Below are positions 9,484 to 17,140 of a DNA stretch of 64,000 bases, one piece after another. Every line of letters starts with the position of its first letter. Positions within the stretch are counted from its first letter, which is position 1. Origin of the DNA: Curtobacterium sp. GC_Cur_3 (lineage in GTDB: Bacteria; Actinomycetota; Actinomycetes; Actinomycetales; Microbacteriaceae). The stretch is taken from the NCBI RefSeq assembly GCF_026544205.1, contig NZ_JALNUI010000014.1, positions 34,734-98,733 of the forward strand, in the 5' to 3' direction. Made by a program: the position numbers and the translations under genes. The notes under the pieces are model-generated. The model made no database searches. It was not told the DNA's origin and worked only from the letters and a program-made list of their open reading frames with translations.

Positions 9484-10160
9484 CGGAGGGCTCCAGTCGT
9501 GACGGAGGCGTCCACCGGTTCGGCGTGCAGGGCCGTGGCGAACGCGGACGTGGGAGCGAGGTCGGCGACGCGCTGGGCGTCCGGGACCGTGTCCACGTCG
9601 AGCAGGGTGGTGAGGGTGCCGACGTCGAGACCGGCGTCGGTGAGGCGTGCGAGCTGGACGGCACCGGTGTCGTCCTGAGACATCGGCACGCCACGGAGGA
9701 GCGCGCCGTCGGGCTGTCCGAGGGACAGGGACCAGAAGCCGCCGTCCTCCGCCGGGCCGAACCAGGCGTCGCGCTCGGGGGCGTCGAGCACCGGGGCGAG
9801 GTCGGCAGCGGAGAGCTGCGGGGTGTCCATGCCGACGAGGAGGGTCGGGCCGGTCATCGTGTCGAAGAGGAAGCCGAGGCGCTCGTCGAGCCCACCGCCG
9901 GGCTGGGGGAGCACGTCGAAGCCCGCGGCCGCGTCGGGGACCACGGTGCCGTCGAAGAACAGCACACGCCGCTCGACGGGCAGGGCGGCGACCGTCCTGA
10001 GCGTGTCGTCGAGGCTGGCGGCGGCGACCCGGGCGGCGGCCTCGGGGGAGAGCGCCGGGGTCAGGCGGGTCTTCACCTTGCCGGGCAGGCACTCCTTCGC
10101 GATGACGACGACGGTCAGCGGGACGGGTGTCGTGGTGGCGGGGGAGTCGGCGGCGGTCAC
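9480..10160 (-). CDS. DUF2064 (TIGR04282-type) nucleotidyl/glycosyltransferase-like protein
   Basis: The 226-residue protein starts TVVVIAKECLPGKVKTRLTP (about 16-35), the A-K-x-P-x-x-G-x-x-K-T-R-L signature of DUF2064. It continues with VGMDTPQLSAADLAPVL (D-x-P-x-L, metal/nucleotide site) and FGPAEDGGFWSLSL, the GPAxDGGxxxLG motif shared with CofC/MobA-like nucleotidyltransferases. Family members are GT-A-like proteins often adjacent to GT2 enzymes; their reaction is not established. Here the gene overlaps the GT2 gene upstream (ATGA at 10157-10160) and the methyltransferase downstream. That strict coupling argues that the three proteins act in one pathway. Confidence 0.85.
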   Translation of the reverse strand: MTAADSPATTTPVPLTVVVIAKECLPGKVKTRLTPALSPEAAARVAAASLDDTLRTVAALPVERRVLFFDGTVVPDAAAGFDVLPQPGGGLDERLGFLFDTMTGPTLLVGMDTPQLSAADLAPVLDAPERDAWFGPAEDGGFWSLSLGQPDGALLRGVPMSQDDTGAVQLARLTDAGLDVGTLTTLLDVDTVPDAQRVADLAPTSAFATALHAEPVDASVTTGALR

Positions 10161-10915
10161 GAGCGGACCTCGGCAGCCGGCGTGCGGTCGGTGGTGGGGG
10201 CCGTGGAGCCGGCCGGCTGCCGGAGGCGGGCAGGCGTGACGGTGGCGGTCCGGGCCTCCTGGCGGTACTTGCGGAGCAGGCGCGTCATGTCCTTCACCGC
10301 GTTGATCGTGCCGCGGAGCGTGCCGGTGACCTTGCTGTCCCCGACGCGCTGGGCGTACCCGATGTCGGACTCGTCGACGAGCCAGCCAGCGGCGTGTGCG
10401 GCCAGGACCATCTCGAGCGGGTAGCCGCTGCGGCGGTCCTGCAGGTCGAGTGCGACGAGGTCCTCGCGGCGCATGACGCGCATCGGGCCGAGGTCGCGGA
10501 GGCGGTAGCCGGTCGCCCGGCGCATCAGGACAGCGAGGACGCGGTTGGCGAAGCGTGCGTGGGGGGCCCAGGCGCCGCGGGTGGTCGGGACGCGGCGGCC
10601 GAGTGCCAGGTCGACGCGGCCGGAGGCGACGCGGTCGACGAGTGGCGGGAGCTCGGCGGGGTCCATCGAGGCGTCGGCGTCGCAGAAGGCGACGAAGTCG
10701 GCGGTGGCGGCAGCGACGCCGGCGGCACAGGCCGAGCCGAAGCCGCGGCGGGACTCGGTGACGACGGTCGCCCCTAGCGCACGGGCGATGTCAGCGGAAC
10801 CATCGGTCGACCCGTTGTCGACGACGATCGCACGATATCCGTCGGGCAGGCGGCCGATGACCGACGGCAGGGCGTCGGCCTCGTCGAGACAGGGGAGGAT
10901 GACGTCGACCTTCAT
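10157..10915 (-). CDS. Glycosyltransferase family 2
   Basis: From ATG at 10915 the protein has 252 residues and begins KVDVILPCLDEADALPSVI, the GT2 nucleotide-sugar entry strand. VDNGSTDGSADIAR follows, then the metal-binding CDADASMDP (DxD) near residue 90 and the acceptor-side RVMRREDLVALDLQDRRSGYPLEM. It resembles dolichol-phosphate-mannose-synthase-like soluble GT2 enzymes without C-terminal membrane helices. The upstream in-frame ATG at 10924 is possible, but GGTGG precedes 10915 better. It is the head of the GT2-DUF2064-methyltransferase unit; the epimerase and MTA phosphorylase genes lie upstream after a 343-bp gap. Confidence 0.87.
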   Translation of the reverse strand: MKVDVILPCLDEADALPSVIGRLPDGYRAIVVDNGSTDGSADIARALGATVVTESRRGFGSACAAGVAAATADFVAFCDADASMDPAELPPLVDRVASGRVDLALGRRVPTTRGAWAPHARFANRVLAVLMRRATGYRLRDLGPMRVMRREDLVALDLQDRRSGYPLEMVLAAHAAGWLVDESDIGYAQRVGDSKVTGTLRGTINAVKDMTRLLRKYRQEARTATVTPARLRQPAGSTAPTTDRTPAAEVRS

Positions 10916-11043
10916 GTCCACCATTCGGTGCGCGGAGCTGTTTCGGTTGGTCGACGTTGCCATGCACACCAGGCAACCGGAGAGTGGCTGCGAATGCCCG
11001 GTCTACCCCACCCCGTCTCCGGGGGACGCGCAAAGCGGCGGGG

Positions 11044-11087
11044 TGGTTCGCGCGTGGTCCGCGAGTGGTCGCCGAGTGGTCGCGACG
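11044..11087. repeat. Four tandem copies of an 11-bp unit
   Basis: Units TGGTTCGCGCG, TGGTCCGCGAG, TGGTCGCCGAG and TGGTCGCGACG follow each other without gaps. They lie in the 343-bp non-coding stretch 10916-11258 between the GT2 start and the epimerase stop. The rest of this stretch shows no gene; it must contain the promoter of the GT2 operon and the epimerase 3' end. Confidence 0.7.
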
Positions 11088-11183
11088 CCCCGCTCAGGTC
11101 CGCCGAGCGGTCACGAACCGTCGCTCGTGCGTCCGCTGACCGACCGTTCGTGGCCGATCGGCGAGCAGCACACGGGGTGTCGT

Positions 11184-11234
11184 GACCGGTCGGCGCGGCG
11201 GACCGGTCGGCGCGGCGGACCGGTCGGCGCGGCG
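11184..11234. repeat. Three perfect tandem copies of a 17-bp unit
   Basis: GACCGGTCGGCGCGGCG occurs three times head to tail (11184-11200, 11201-11217, 11218-11234), 24 bp beyond the epimerase stop at 11259. Perfect identity between copies suggests recent slippage. The unit is too short for an integron or CRISPR element. Confidence 0.85.
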
Positions 11235-11258
11235 GCCGCCGGCCCGACCCGGGCCGCG

Positions 11259-12341
11259 TCAGCCCACCGCCGCCCGGAGCGGAGCGTCCGCGAACTCCTG
11301 CATCCCCCGCTCGAAGTCCACCTGCGCCCGCCACCCGAGCTCGTTCGCGATCCGCGCCGACGACGCCGTGACGTGTCGGACGTCGCCGAGCCGGTACTCC
11401 CCGGTCACGACGGGTTCGAACCCCGCGGTCCCGGCGATCGCCGCGGCCATGTCGCCGATGGTGTGCACCGTGCCCGACCCGACGTTGTACGCCCGGAAGG
11501 AGTCGGCAGGCATGGTCTCGGTCGCGCCGATGGAGGCCAGGTTCGCCCCGGCGACGTCGTCCACGTGCACGAAGTCGCGACGCTGGGCGCCGTCCTCGAA
11601 GACGCGGGGTGCCTCGCCCCGGGCGATCGCGCTGCGGAAGAGCGAGGCGACGCCCGCGTAGGGCGTGTTCGCGGGCATGCCCGGTCCGTAGACGTTGTGG
11701 TAGCGGAGCGCGATCGCCCGGCCGCCGGTCGCCCGCGCCCACGACGAGGCCAGGTGCTCCTGCGCGACCTTCGTCTGCGCGTAGACGTTCCGCGGGTCGA
11801 GCGCGGCGGACTCGTCGATGAGCCCGGGGACGAGCGGCTGCCCATCCGGACCGATCGGGTCGAAGCGCCCGGCGTCGAGGTCCTCGCGGCGGCGGGCCGG
11901 CGGTCGCATCGGTGAACCGGTCGAGGTGGCGTAGGCACCCTCGCCGTAGACGACCATCGAGCTCGCGACGACCAGTCGGCCGATGTGGAGCCGGTCCATC
12001 CCTGCTAGGACACAGGCGGTGCCGGCGTCGTTGCTCGAGACGTAGTCGGGCGCGTCCTGGAAGTCGACGCCCAGCCCCACCTTCGCGGCCTGGTGGCAGA
12101 CGACCTCGATGCCGTCGAGGGCCGCGTCGAGCGCCACCCGGTCGCGCACGTCGCCCTGGATGAACTCGACGCCGCGCGCCTGGTGCTCGGCCGCGACCGC
12201 AGCGACACCACCGTCGACGCCGCCGTGCACGTCGGTGCGGAGGGAGTCGAGCACGCGCACCTCGTGCCCGTCGGCGACCGCACGCCGGACGATGGCGGAG
12301 CCGATGAAGCCCGCACCGCCCGTCACGAGCAGGCGGCTCAC
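11259..12341 (-). CDS. NAD-dependent epimerase/dehydratase (extended SDR, UDP-sugar type)
   Basis: The 360-residue protein begins SRLLVTGGAGFIGSAIVRR, the GxxGxxG NAD(P)-binding loop of extended SDRs. Catalytic residues are the Ser of VVASSMVVYGEG (about 128) and the Tyr/Lys of NVYAQTKVAQE (YxxxK). Later family motifs are RYHNVYGPG, FEDGAQRRDFVHVDDVAGAN and YNVGSGTVHTIGD, typical of GalE/RmlB/WcaG-like nucleotide-sugar enzymes. A stretch of about 35 residues after the VYGEG element (STGSPMRPPARRREDLD...) is longer than in GalE. The GTG start at 12341 overlaps the MTA phosphorylase stop (GTGA), so the two are co-translated. The substrate is presumably an NDP-sugar used by the downstream GT2. 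Confidence 0.88.
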   Translation of the reverse strand: MSRLLVTGGAGFIGSAIVRRAVADGHEVRVLDSLRTDVHGGVDGGVAAVAAEHQARGVEFIQGDVRDRVALDAALDGIEVVCHQAAKVGLGVDFQDAPDYVSSNDAGTACVLAGMDRLHIGRLVVASSMVVYGEGAYATSTGSPMRPPARRREDLDAGRFDPIGPDGQPLVPGLIDESAALDPRNVYAQTKVAQEHLASSWARATGGRAIALRYHNVYGPGMPANTPYAGVASLFRSAIARGEAPRVFEDGAQRRDFVHVDDVAGANLASIGATETMPADSFRAYNVGSGTVHTIGDMAAAIAGTAGFEPVVTGEYRLGDVRHVTASSARIANELGWRAQVDFERGMQEFADAPLRAAVG

Positions 12342-13183
12342 GCGCTGACCGCCATGATGGTCGCGCTCGCCGCTGCGGGGACGAGCTCGCGCGGTGCGTA
12401 GTCGTCGGGGACCGCGGCGACGATCGACCCGATGGCGCGCACGATGACCTCGTTCGCACGGGCGAGCCGCTCCATCACCATCGCGTGCGAGACCGGTGCC
12501 TCCGTGGCGGCTGCGGCCTCGTCCTCCGTCGGCGCCAGGCCCGCGTCGGCGTCGGTGACGAACGACAGGTTGACGGTCCCGATGCCGAGCTCCGCGGCGA
12601 GCGGCACCTCGGGCGTCATCGTCATGTTGATCGTGTGACCGCCGGCCTCGCGCAGCCAGACCGACTCCGCGCGGGTCGAGAAGCGCGGGCCCTGGATGAC
12701 CACGCACGTGCCGGTCGGGCGGAACGGGACGTCGAGCCCCGCGACCGCGTCGACCGCGGCACGGCGGAGCACCGGGTCGAAGGGGTCGGCGAAGGAGAGG
12801 TGCTGCACGGCGTCCTCGAAGAATGTGTCCGAGCGACCCCACGTGCGGTCGATGAGCTGGTCCGTCACGACGAACGTGCCCGGCGCGTAGTCGGGGTGCA
12901 GACCACCGACGGCGCTCGACGACACGATCGCGCGGACGCCGAGGGAGCGGAGCGCCCAGATGTTCGCGCGGTGGTTGATGCGGTGCGGCGCGACCGAGTG
13001 CTCCCGCCCGTGCCGGGTCAGGAAGGCGACGCGCTTCCCCGCCATCGTGCCGACCGTGATCGGGGACGAGGTCGCCCCGAACGGCGTCGGGACGTCGATC
13101 TCGTCGGCGGTGCCCGGTGCGAAGAGCTCGTAGAGGCCAGAGCCTCCGATCACACCGATGTTCGCGGTCAGGTCGTTCTCCAC
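12338..13183 (-). CDS. mtnP: S-methyl-5'-thioadenosine phosphorylase-family protein (PNP/MTAP)
   Basis: The 281-residue protein phosphorolyses methylthioadenosine (or a purine nucleoside) to adenine and methylthioribose 1-phosphate. Motifs in order: IGVIGGSGLYELF at the N-terminus (phosphate loop), FLTRHGREHSVAPHRINHRANIWAL with the characteristic RHGxxHxxxPHxINxRANI, SSSAVGGLHPDYAPGTFVVTDQLIDRT, TCVVIQGPRFSTRAES, and NMTMTPEVPLAAELGI (substrate Met/Thr region). It starts with GTG at 13183, five bases after GGAGG. As first gene of the minus-strand operon it may recycle MTA, or act on a nucleoside linked to the operon's unknown product. Divergent moeA starts 94 bp away. Confidence 0.9.
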   Translation of the reverse strand: MENDLTANIGVIGGSGLYELFAPGTADEIDVPTPFGATSSPITVGTMAGKRVAFLTRHGREHSVAPHRINHRANIWALRSLGVRAIVSSSAVGGLHPDYAPGTFVVTDQLIDRTWGRSDTFFEDAVQHLSFADPFDPVLRRAAVDAVAGLDVPFRPTGTCVVIQGPRFSTRAESVWLREAGGHTINMTMTPEVPLAAELGIGTVNLSFVTDADAGLAPTEDEAAAATEAPVSHAMVMERLARANEVIVRAIGSIVAAVPDDYAPRELVPAAASATIMAVSA

Positions 13184-13277
13184 AGGTCCTCCGGATCGTC
13201 AGGGGTGCGCCGAGCGCGCTGGTTACGCTACTGACAGGCGGCCCGCATGGGCTGCATCGAGTCCTTCGGAGGCAGCC

Positions 13278-14534
13278 GTGCGAACGATCGGTCAGCACCA
13301 GCGTGAGCTGGAAGCCCTCGTCGCACCCGCGCTGCGCACGTTGGCGGACGTGGTCGGGGACGACAGCCTGGAGGCCCTGCTCGTCGACGACCTCGCTGCC
13401 GACACCGGCGCCGGACACGGGTACCGCGTGCTCGGACGGGCCGTCGGCTCGCCGATGCCGCTCCCGCCGTTCGACAACAGCCAGATGGACGGCTTCGCGG
13501 TCCGGTCCGCGGATGCCGGCTCGACGCTGCGCGTCGTGGAGCCGATCCCGGCAGGCGTCCTCCCGGCGCCGCTGGACCCTGGCACCGCGGCACCGATCAT
13601 GACCGGCGCGCGCATCCCCGACGGTGCGGACGCCGTGTTCCCGGTCGAGGCCACCGGGCCGGGGGCGTTCCCCGCCGCACTGTCCCTGACCACGGTGGAG
13701 GTACCGGCCCATCTTGCTCCGGGGACCTTCGTACGCACGACCGGGTCCGACCTGGCGCTCGGGGCACCGGTCGTCGCCGCAGGGGCAGCGTTGACACCCG
13801 CCGTGCTCGGAGCGCTCGCCGCTGCCGGCGTCGCGCGGATCGAGCTGGTCCGACGGCCGCGGGTGCTCGTCGTGTCGACCGGCTCCGAGTTGTCCGGACT
13901 CTCAGATGCTGCTGACGCCGGTTCCGCGATCAACGACGCCAACGGCATCGCGCTGCGTGCGGCGCTCGCCGAGGTCGGGGTCGAGTCCCGGATCGCGCGG
14001 GTGCCCGACGACGAACCCCGCTTCCTCGCCGCACTCGACGCCGCCGTGGGGGAGTGGGCCGACCTCGTGGTCACGACCGGCGGGATCAGTGCCGGGGCGT
14101 ACGAGGTCGTGCGTCAGGCACTCGAGCCCCGCGGGCTCGCGGTCACCCCCGTCGCGATGCAGCCGGGTGGTCCGCAGGCATCGGGCACCGTGTCGATCGC
14201 GGGGCGTCCCGTGCCGGTCGTGTCCTTCCCGGGCAACCCGGTGTCGGCGCTCGTCTCCTTCGAGGTCTTCCTCCGCCCGCTGCTCGCCCGCGCCGCCCGG
14301 ATGCCCGAGTCGCGCACGACGCAGGTGCTGCCGGCGGCATCGGCCTCCGTGTCACCCGAGGGCAAGCACCAGGTCCGTCGCGGCCGCGTCCAGGACGGCC
14401 ACGTGCACTTCGTCGGCGGTCCGTCCTCGCACCTCCTCGCTCACTACGCCGACGCCACCCACCTGGTGCACGTGCCCGTCGGCACCGCAGCCGTCGAACC
14501 CGGCGACCCCCTGACCGTCTGGAGCCTCCGATGA
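13278..14534 (+). CDS. moeA: Molybdopterin molybdotransferase MoeA
   Basis: The 418-residue enzyme inserts molybdate into adenylylated molybdopterin. MoeA signatures are PPFDNSQMDGFAVRSAD (about 64-80), PIMTGARIPDGADAVFPVE, VVSTGSEL, VTTGGISAGAYEVVRQAL (MoCF domain, TTGGxSxGxYD) and VVSFPGNPVSALVSFEVFLRP. The C-terminal domain IV ends with HLVHVPVGTAAVEPGDPLTVW. The GTG at 13278 is preceded by CGGAGG. It is the first gene of a four-gene Moco operon; its stop overlaps the moaC ATG by four bases. MoaA, MoaD and MoeB are not in this window. Confidence 0.96.
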   Translation: MRTIGQHQRELEALVAPALRTLADVVGDDSLEALLVDDLAADTGAGHGYRVLGRAVGSPMPLPPFDNSQMDGFAVRSADAGSTLRVVEPIPAGVLPAPLDPGTAAPIMTGARIPDGADAVFPVEATGPGAFPAALSLTTVEVPAHLAPGTFVRTTGSDLALGAPVVAAGAALTPAVLGALAAAGVARIELVRRPRVLVVSTGSELSGLSDAADAGSAINDANGIALRAALAEVGVESRIARVPDDEPRFLAALDAAVGEWADLVVTTGGISAGAYEVVRQALEPRGLAVTPVAMQPGGPQASGTVSIAGRPVPVVSFPGNPVSALVSFEVFLRPLLARAARMPESRTTQVLPAASASVSPEGKHQVRRGRVQDGHVHFVGGPSSHLLAHYADATHLVHVPVGTAAVEPGDPLTVWSLR

Positions 14535-15034
14535 CCGACGACACCACCGCCTCCAGGACGGCGTCCGACGACCTGTCCCACGTCCGTGCGGACGGCAGCG
14601 CGCACATGGTCGACGTCTCCGAGAAGGACGTCACCGACCGCTCGGCGACGGCCACCGCGACGCTCGTCACCCGTCCGGACGTCGTCGAGCGCATCCTCGA
14701 CGGCTCGTTGCCCAAGGGCGAGGTGATCGGCACGGCTCGCATCGCGGCGATCATGGCGGTGAAGAAGACCTCCGACCTCATCCCGCTGTGCCATCCGCTG
14801 CCCATCGCCGGCGTCCAGGTCGACATCACCGGCGCCGGTGACCGCGTGGTCGTCGAGGTCTCCGTCCGCACCACGTCGCGGACCGGCGTCGAGATGGAGG
14901 CCCTCACGGGCGCGAGCGTCGGCGCCCTCACGGTGTACGACATGGTCAAGGCGGTCGACCGCACCGCCACGATCACGGACGTCCGCGTGCTCGAGAAGCA
15001 CGGCGGCCGGTCCGGGGACTGGAGCGCACGATGA
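14531..15034 (+). CDS. moaC: Cyclic pyranopterin monophosphate synthase MoaC
   Basis: The 167-residue protein converts the MoaA product (3',8-cH2GTP) to cPMP. Conserved segments are HMVDVSEKDVTDRSA, ARIAAIMAVKKTSDLIPLCHPLPI with the invariant catalytic Lys and CHPLP, VEVSVRTTSRTGVEMEALTGASVGALTVYDMVKAVDR, and the ending VLEKHGGRSGDW. Length and motifs are complete. It overlaps moeA upstream and mog/moaB downstream by ATGA junctions, so translation of the whole operon is coupled. Confidence 0.97.
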   Translation: MTDDTTASRTASDDLSHVRADGSAHMVDVSEKDVTDRSATATATLVTRPDVVERILDGSLPKGEVIGTARIAAIMAVKKTSDLIPLCHPLPIAGVQVDITGAGDRVVVEVSVRTTSRTGVEMEALTGASVGALTVYDMVKAVDRTATITDVRVLEKHGGRSGDWSAR

Positions 15035-15537
15035 ACCTGCTCAGCAGAGGCCGAGCCGCGGTCGTCGTCGTGTCCACCCAGGCGGCGGCCGACCCCGCCC
15101 TCGACCGCACCGGTCCCGTCATCGCGGCGTGGCTCCGCGACCACGACTTCGCGGTCCCCGAGCCGGTGATCGTCGCCGACGGCGGACCCGTCGCCGAGAC
15201 CGTCACGAGCGAGCTCCTCGCCGAGGCCCGCGTGGTCATCACCACGGGTGGCACCGGTGTCACGCCCACCGACCGCACCCCCGAGGCCGTCGCGCCCCTG
15301 CTCGACCTGCAGCTCCCCGGGATCGTCGAGGAGATCCGTCGTCGGGGTCTCGCCGGCGCCGGGCCCACCGCACTGCTCAGCCGCGGGGTGGCCGGCATCG
15401 CTGGCGGCGCGTTCGTCATCACGCTGCCGGGGTCTCGCGGTGGGGTGTCGGACGGGCTCGACGTGCTCGACGGACTCCTCGACCACCTGCTCGCCCAGCT
15501 GCACGGCGAGGGTCACGCGCCCCGGAGTACGTCATGA
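15031..15537 (+). CDS. MogA/MoaB family molybdopterin adenylyltransferase
   Basis: The 168-residue protein of the MoCF_biosynth fold should adenylylate molybdopterin before MoeA acts. It carries RVVITTGGTGVTPTDRTPEAVAPLLD (TTGGTGxxxxDxT, molybdopterin-binding), LPGIVEEIRRRG, LLSRGVAGIAGGAFVITLPGSRGGVSDGLDVL with the LPGS/P motif. The C-terminal LHGEG follows. Whether MogA or MoaB is the better name cannot be settled from sequence; both names are used for such actinobacterial proteins. It lies between moaC and moaE with four-base overlaps on both sides. Confidence 0.92.
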   Translation: MNLLSRGRAAVVVVSTQAAADPALDRTGPVIAAWLRDHDFAVPEPVIVADGGPVAETVTSELLAEARVVITTGGTGVTPTDRTPEAVAPLLDLQLPGIVEEIRRRGLAGAGPTALLSRGVAGIAGGAFVITLPGSRGGVSDGLDVLDGLLDHLLAQLHGEGHAPRSTS

Positions 15538-15977
15538 CCGCGGGCGATGGTGCTGCCGACCGGGTGGTCGTCGCTGACGTCGTCGATCGAGTGATCTCCG
15601 TGGACGAGGTCGCCGCGGTCGTCGCCACGGACAAGGACGGCGCCGTCGTGACCTTCGCGGGCGTGGTGCGCGACCACGACGGCGGCAAGGGCGTCACCGC
15701 GCTCGACTACGAACAGCACCCGAGCGCTGGCAGCGTCATCGCCGAGGTCGCCCGGACGATCGCCGCCGACCACCCCGGGGTGCGTGTCGCGGTCCTGCAC
15801 CGGGTGGGGGCGCTCGTCGTCGGGGACGTCGCACTCGCCGCCGCCGTGTCGTCGTCACACCGGGCGGATGCCTTCACCGCCTGCGCCGCGCTCATCGACC
15901 TGGTGAAGGAGCGCACCCCGATCTGGAAGCACCAGCGGTTCGCCGACGGCTCGGACGAGTGGGTCGCGTCGCTGTGA
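15534..15977 (+). CDS. moaE: Molybdopterin synthase catalytic subunit MoaE
   Basis: The 147-residue large subunit of MPT synthase transfers sulfur from MoaD thiocarboxylate to cPMP. Recognisable elements are GAVVTFAGVVRDHDGGKGVTALDYEQHPS (MoaE FxGxVR..N/DxG..V..L.YE), VAVLHRVGALVVGDVALAAAVSSSHRADAF, and the C-terminal active-site stretch LIDLVKERTPIWKHQRFADGSDEWV with the two catalytic lysines (KERTPIWK). It starts at ATG 15534 inside the mog stop. No moaD is found nearby. Its stop overlaps the next GTG start, extending the operon into a membrane-protein gene. Confidence 0.96.
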   Translation: MTAGDGAADRVVVADVVDRVISVDEVAAVVATDKDGAVVTFAGVVRDHDGGKGVTALDYEQHPSAGSVIAEVARTIAADHPGVRVAVLHRVGALVVGDVALAAAVSSSHRADAFTACAALIDLVKERTPIWKHQRFADGSDEWVASL

Positions 15978-16648
15978 CCGCCGAACACGAAGCGACCGTG
16001 GAACGCGGAGCGACCTCGGAACACGGGGTTCCCGGCGGACAGACGAACACCGACGCCGTCGACGCCGCGAGCGTGCGCTGGGCTGCAGCGGCGAGCCTCG
16101 CGGACCAGGTCCTGGCGCTCCCGCTCGGCCGGGATGGACTCCGAGGAGCGGGCGCCGTGGTCCTGGCCACGACGGCCGTGCTCGGGCTGGTCGGGGTGAT
16201 GCTCGCTCTGCCGGTTCCCTCTGTCGCTCGGATGCTGACCGCCGTCGTCTTCCTGGTCCTCGCCTTGGTGATCGTCGCCGTTCGGCTCTTCCATGTCCTG
16301 GCCCTTCGACGGAGCAACCGTGCTGCCCCCGTCGATGCCGACGTCGTCATGGCGCCGCTCACACCACGCGAGCGGCAGGCCGTCCACCGAGCCGTCAACG
16401 GCCGCGCCGATGCGCCTGACGACCGCGCGACGGTGGTCGACGCGGTCGCGATCCTGCGAGCCGAGGGACGAGACGTCCGGTTCCAGGCCGGGGCCACCAT
16501 GGCGTTCGCGAGCAGCACGGTCGGCATGGGCGGCATCTGGCCGATCTGGGCCGGGGTGACGGTCCTGTGGTTCGTGCTGCTGCTGGTGGCATGGCGGGAT
16601 CTCCGGCTCGCCGAGCGCTACCTCTGCCGCCGGGGCCTGCGTTCCTGA
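15974..16648 (+). CDS. Four-helix membrane protein of unknown function coupled to moaE
   Basis: The GTG at 15974 lies inside the moaE stop codon (GTGA), giving a 224-residue protein. After about 50 soluble residues come two helices (AVVLATTAVLGLVGVMLALP and VARMLTAVVFLVLALVIVAV). A cytoplasmic stretch of about 70 residues with PLTPRERQAVHRAVNGRAD follows. Two more helices close the protein (STVGMGGIWPIWAGVTVLWF, LLLVAWRDL), then a basic C-terminus RYLCRRGLRS. No conserved catalytic motif is visible and I do not recognise the family. Its position suggests co-transcription with Moco genes, but a functional link is not shown. A weak hairpin follows at 16667-16687. Confidence 0.7.
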   Translation: MTAEHEATVERGATSEHGVPGGQTNTDAVDAASVRWAAAASLADQVLALPLGRDGLRGAGAVVLATTAVLGLVGVMLALPVPSVARMLTAVVFLVLALVIVAVRLFHVLALRRSNRAAPVDADVVMAPLTPRERQAVHRAVNGRADAPDDRATVVDAVAILRAEGRDVRFQAGATMAFASSTVGMGGIWPIWAGVTVLWFVLLLVAWRDLRLAERYLCRRGLRS

Positions 16649-16666
16649 GAAGACCGCAGGGCTCGC

Positions 16667-16687
16667 CGCGGGGAACCGCACCCCGCG
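16667..16687 (+). terminator. Possible terminator hairpin after the moa operon
   Basis: A 7-bp perfect stem CGCGGGG/CCCCGCG with a 7-nt loop lies 18 nt after the membrane-protein stop and 48 nt before the next start. It has no T-run, so it is only a weak terminator candidate. Confidence 0.35.
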
Positions 16688-16734
16688 AAGGGGAGCGTGG
16701 CGCCGTTCACCGCTGATCCATAGGATTCGACGTC

Positions 16735-17133
16735 ATGAGCGTGCTGTTGTCCGGGGTCACCATCGTCCTGTTGGTGTTCGCACTGATCGACATCCTCACG
16801 AAGACGGACGACCAGATCCGCGGGCTGCCGAAGATCGCGTGGGTGATCCTCGTGATCCTGGTGCCCGTCGTCGGCAGCGTCGTGTGGTTCGCGATTGGGC
16901 ACGACTGGGCTCCCGGTCCCCGCAACCACGGCCGGTACATCGAGCCGAACCGCCACGAGGACCGGCACCCCACCCTCGGCCACGCTCGGGCAGCGCACGG
17001 CGACCGCCGCGTGACCACGACGGAGCAGGAACTCGCCGAACTCGACCGCGAGATCGAGTTCTGGGAGGCCAAGGCCCGGCTCAAGCGCGCGAAGGAAGCC
17101 GCGGGCGAGGGCGACACCGCCTCGTCGCTCTGA
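16735..17133 (+). CDS. PLDc_N-domain small membrane protein
   Basis: The 132-residue protein has two N-terminal helices (VLLSGVTIVLLVFALIDIL and IAWVILVILVPVVGSVVWF). They are separated by KTDDQIRGLPK and followed by AIGHDW, the layout of the phospholipase D nuclease N-terminal (PLDc_N) domain, also found ahead of cardiolipin synthase catalytic domains. No HKD phosphodiesterase motif is present, so this is the stand-alone form. The hydrophilic C-terminal half ends in a short charged helix with coiled-coil character (TEQELAELDREIEFWEAKARL). Such proteins are common in actinobacteria; their role is unknown. Confidence 0.8.
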   Translation: MSVLLSGVTIVLLVFALIDILTKTDDQIRGLPKIAWVILVILVPVVGSVVWFAIGHDWAPGPRNHGRYIEPNRHEDRHPTLGHARAAHGDRRVTTTEQELAELDREIEFWEAKARLKRAKEAAGEGDTASSL

Positions 17134-17140
17134 CCTGCTC

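Noticed and set aside
11184..11234. Integron attC or transposon end repeats
   Set aside because: Only 17-bp direct repeats with no inverted termini, integrase or transposase.
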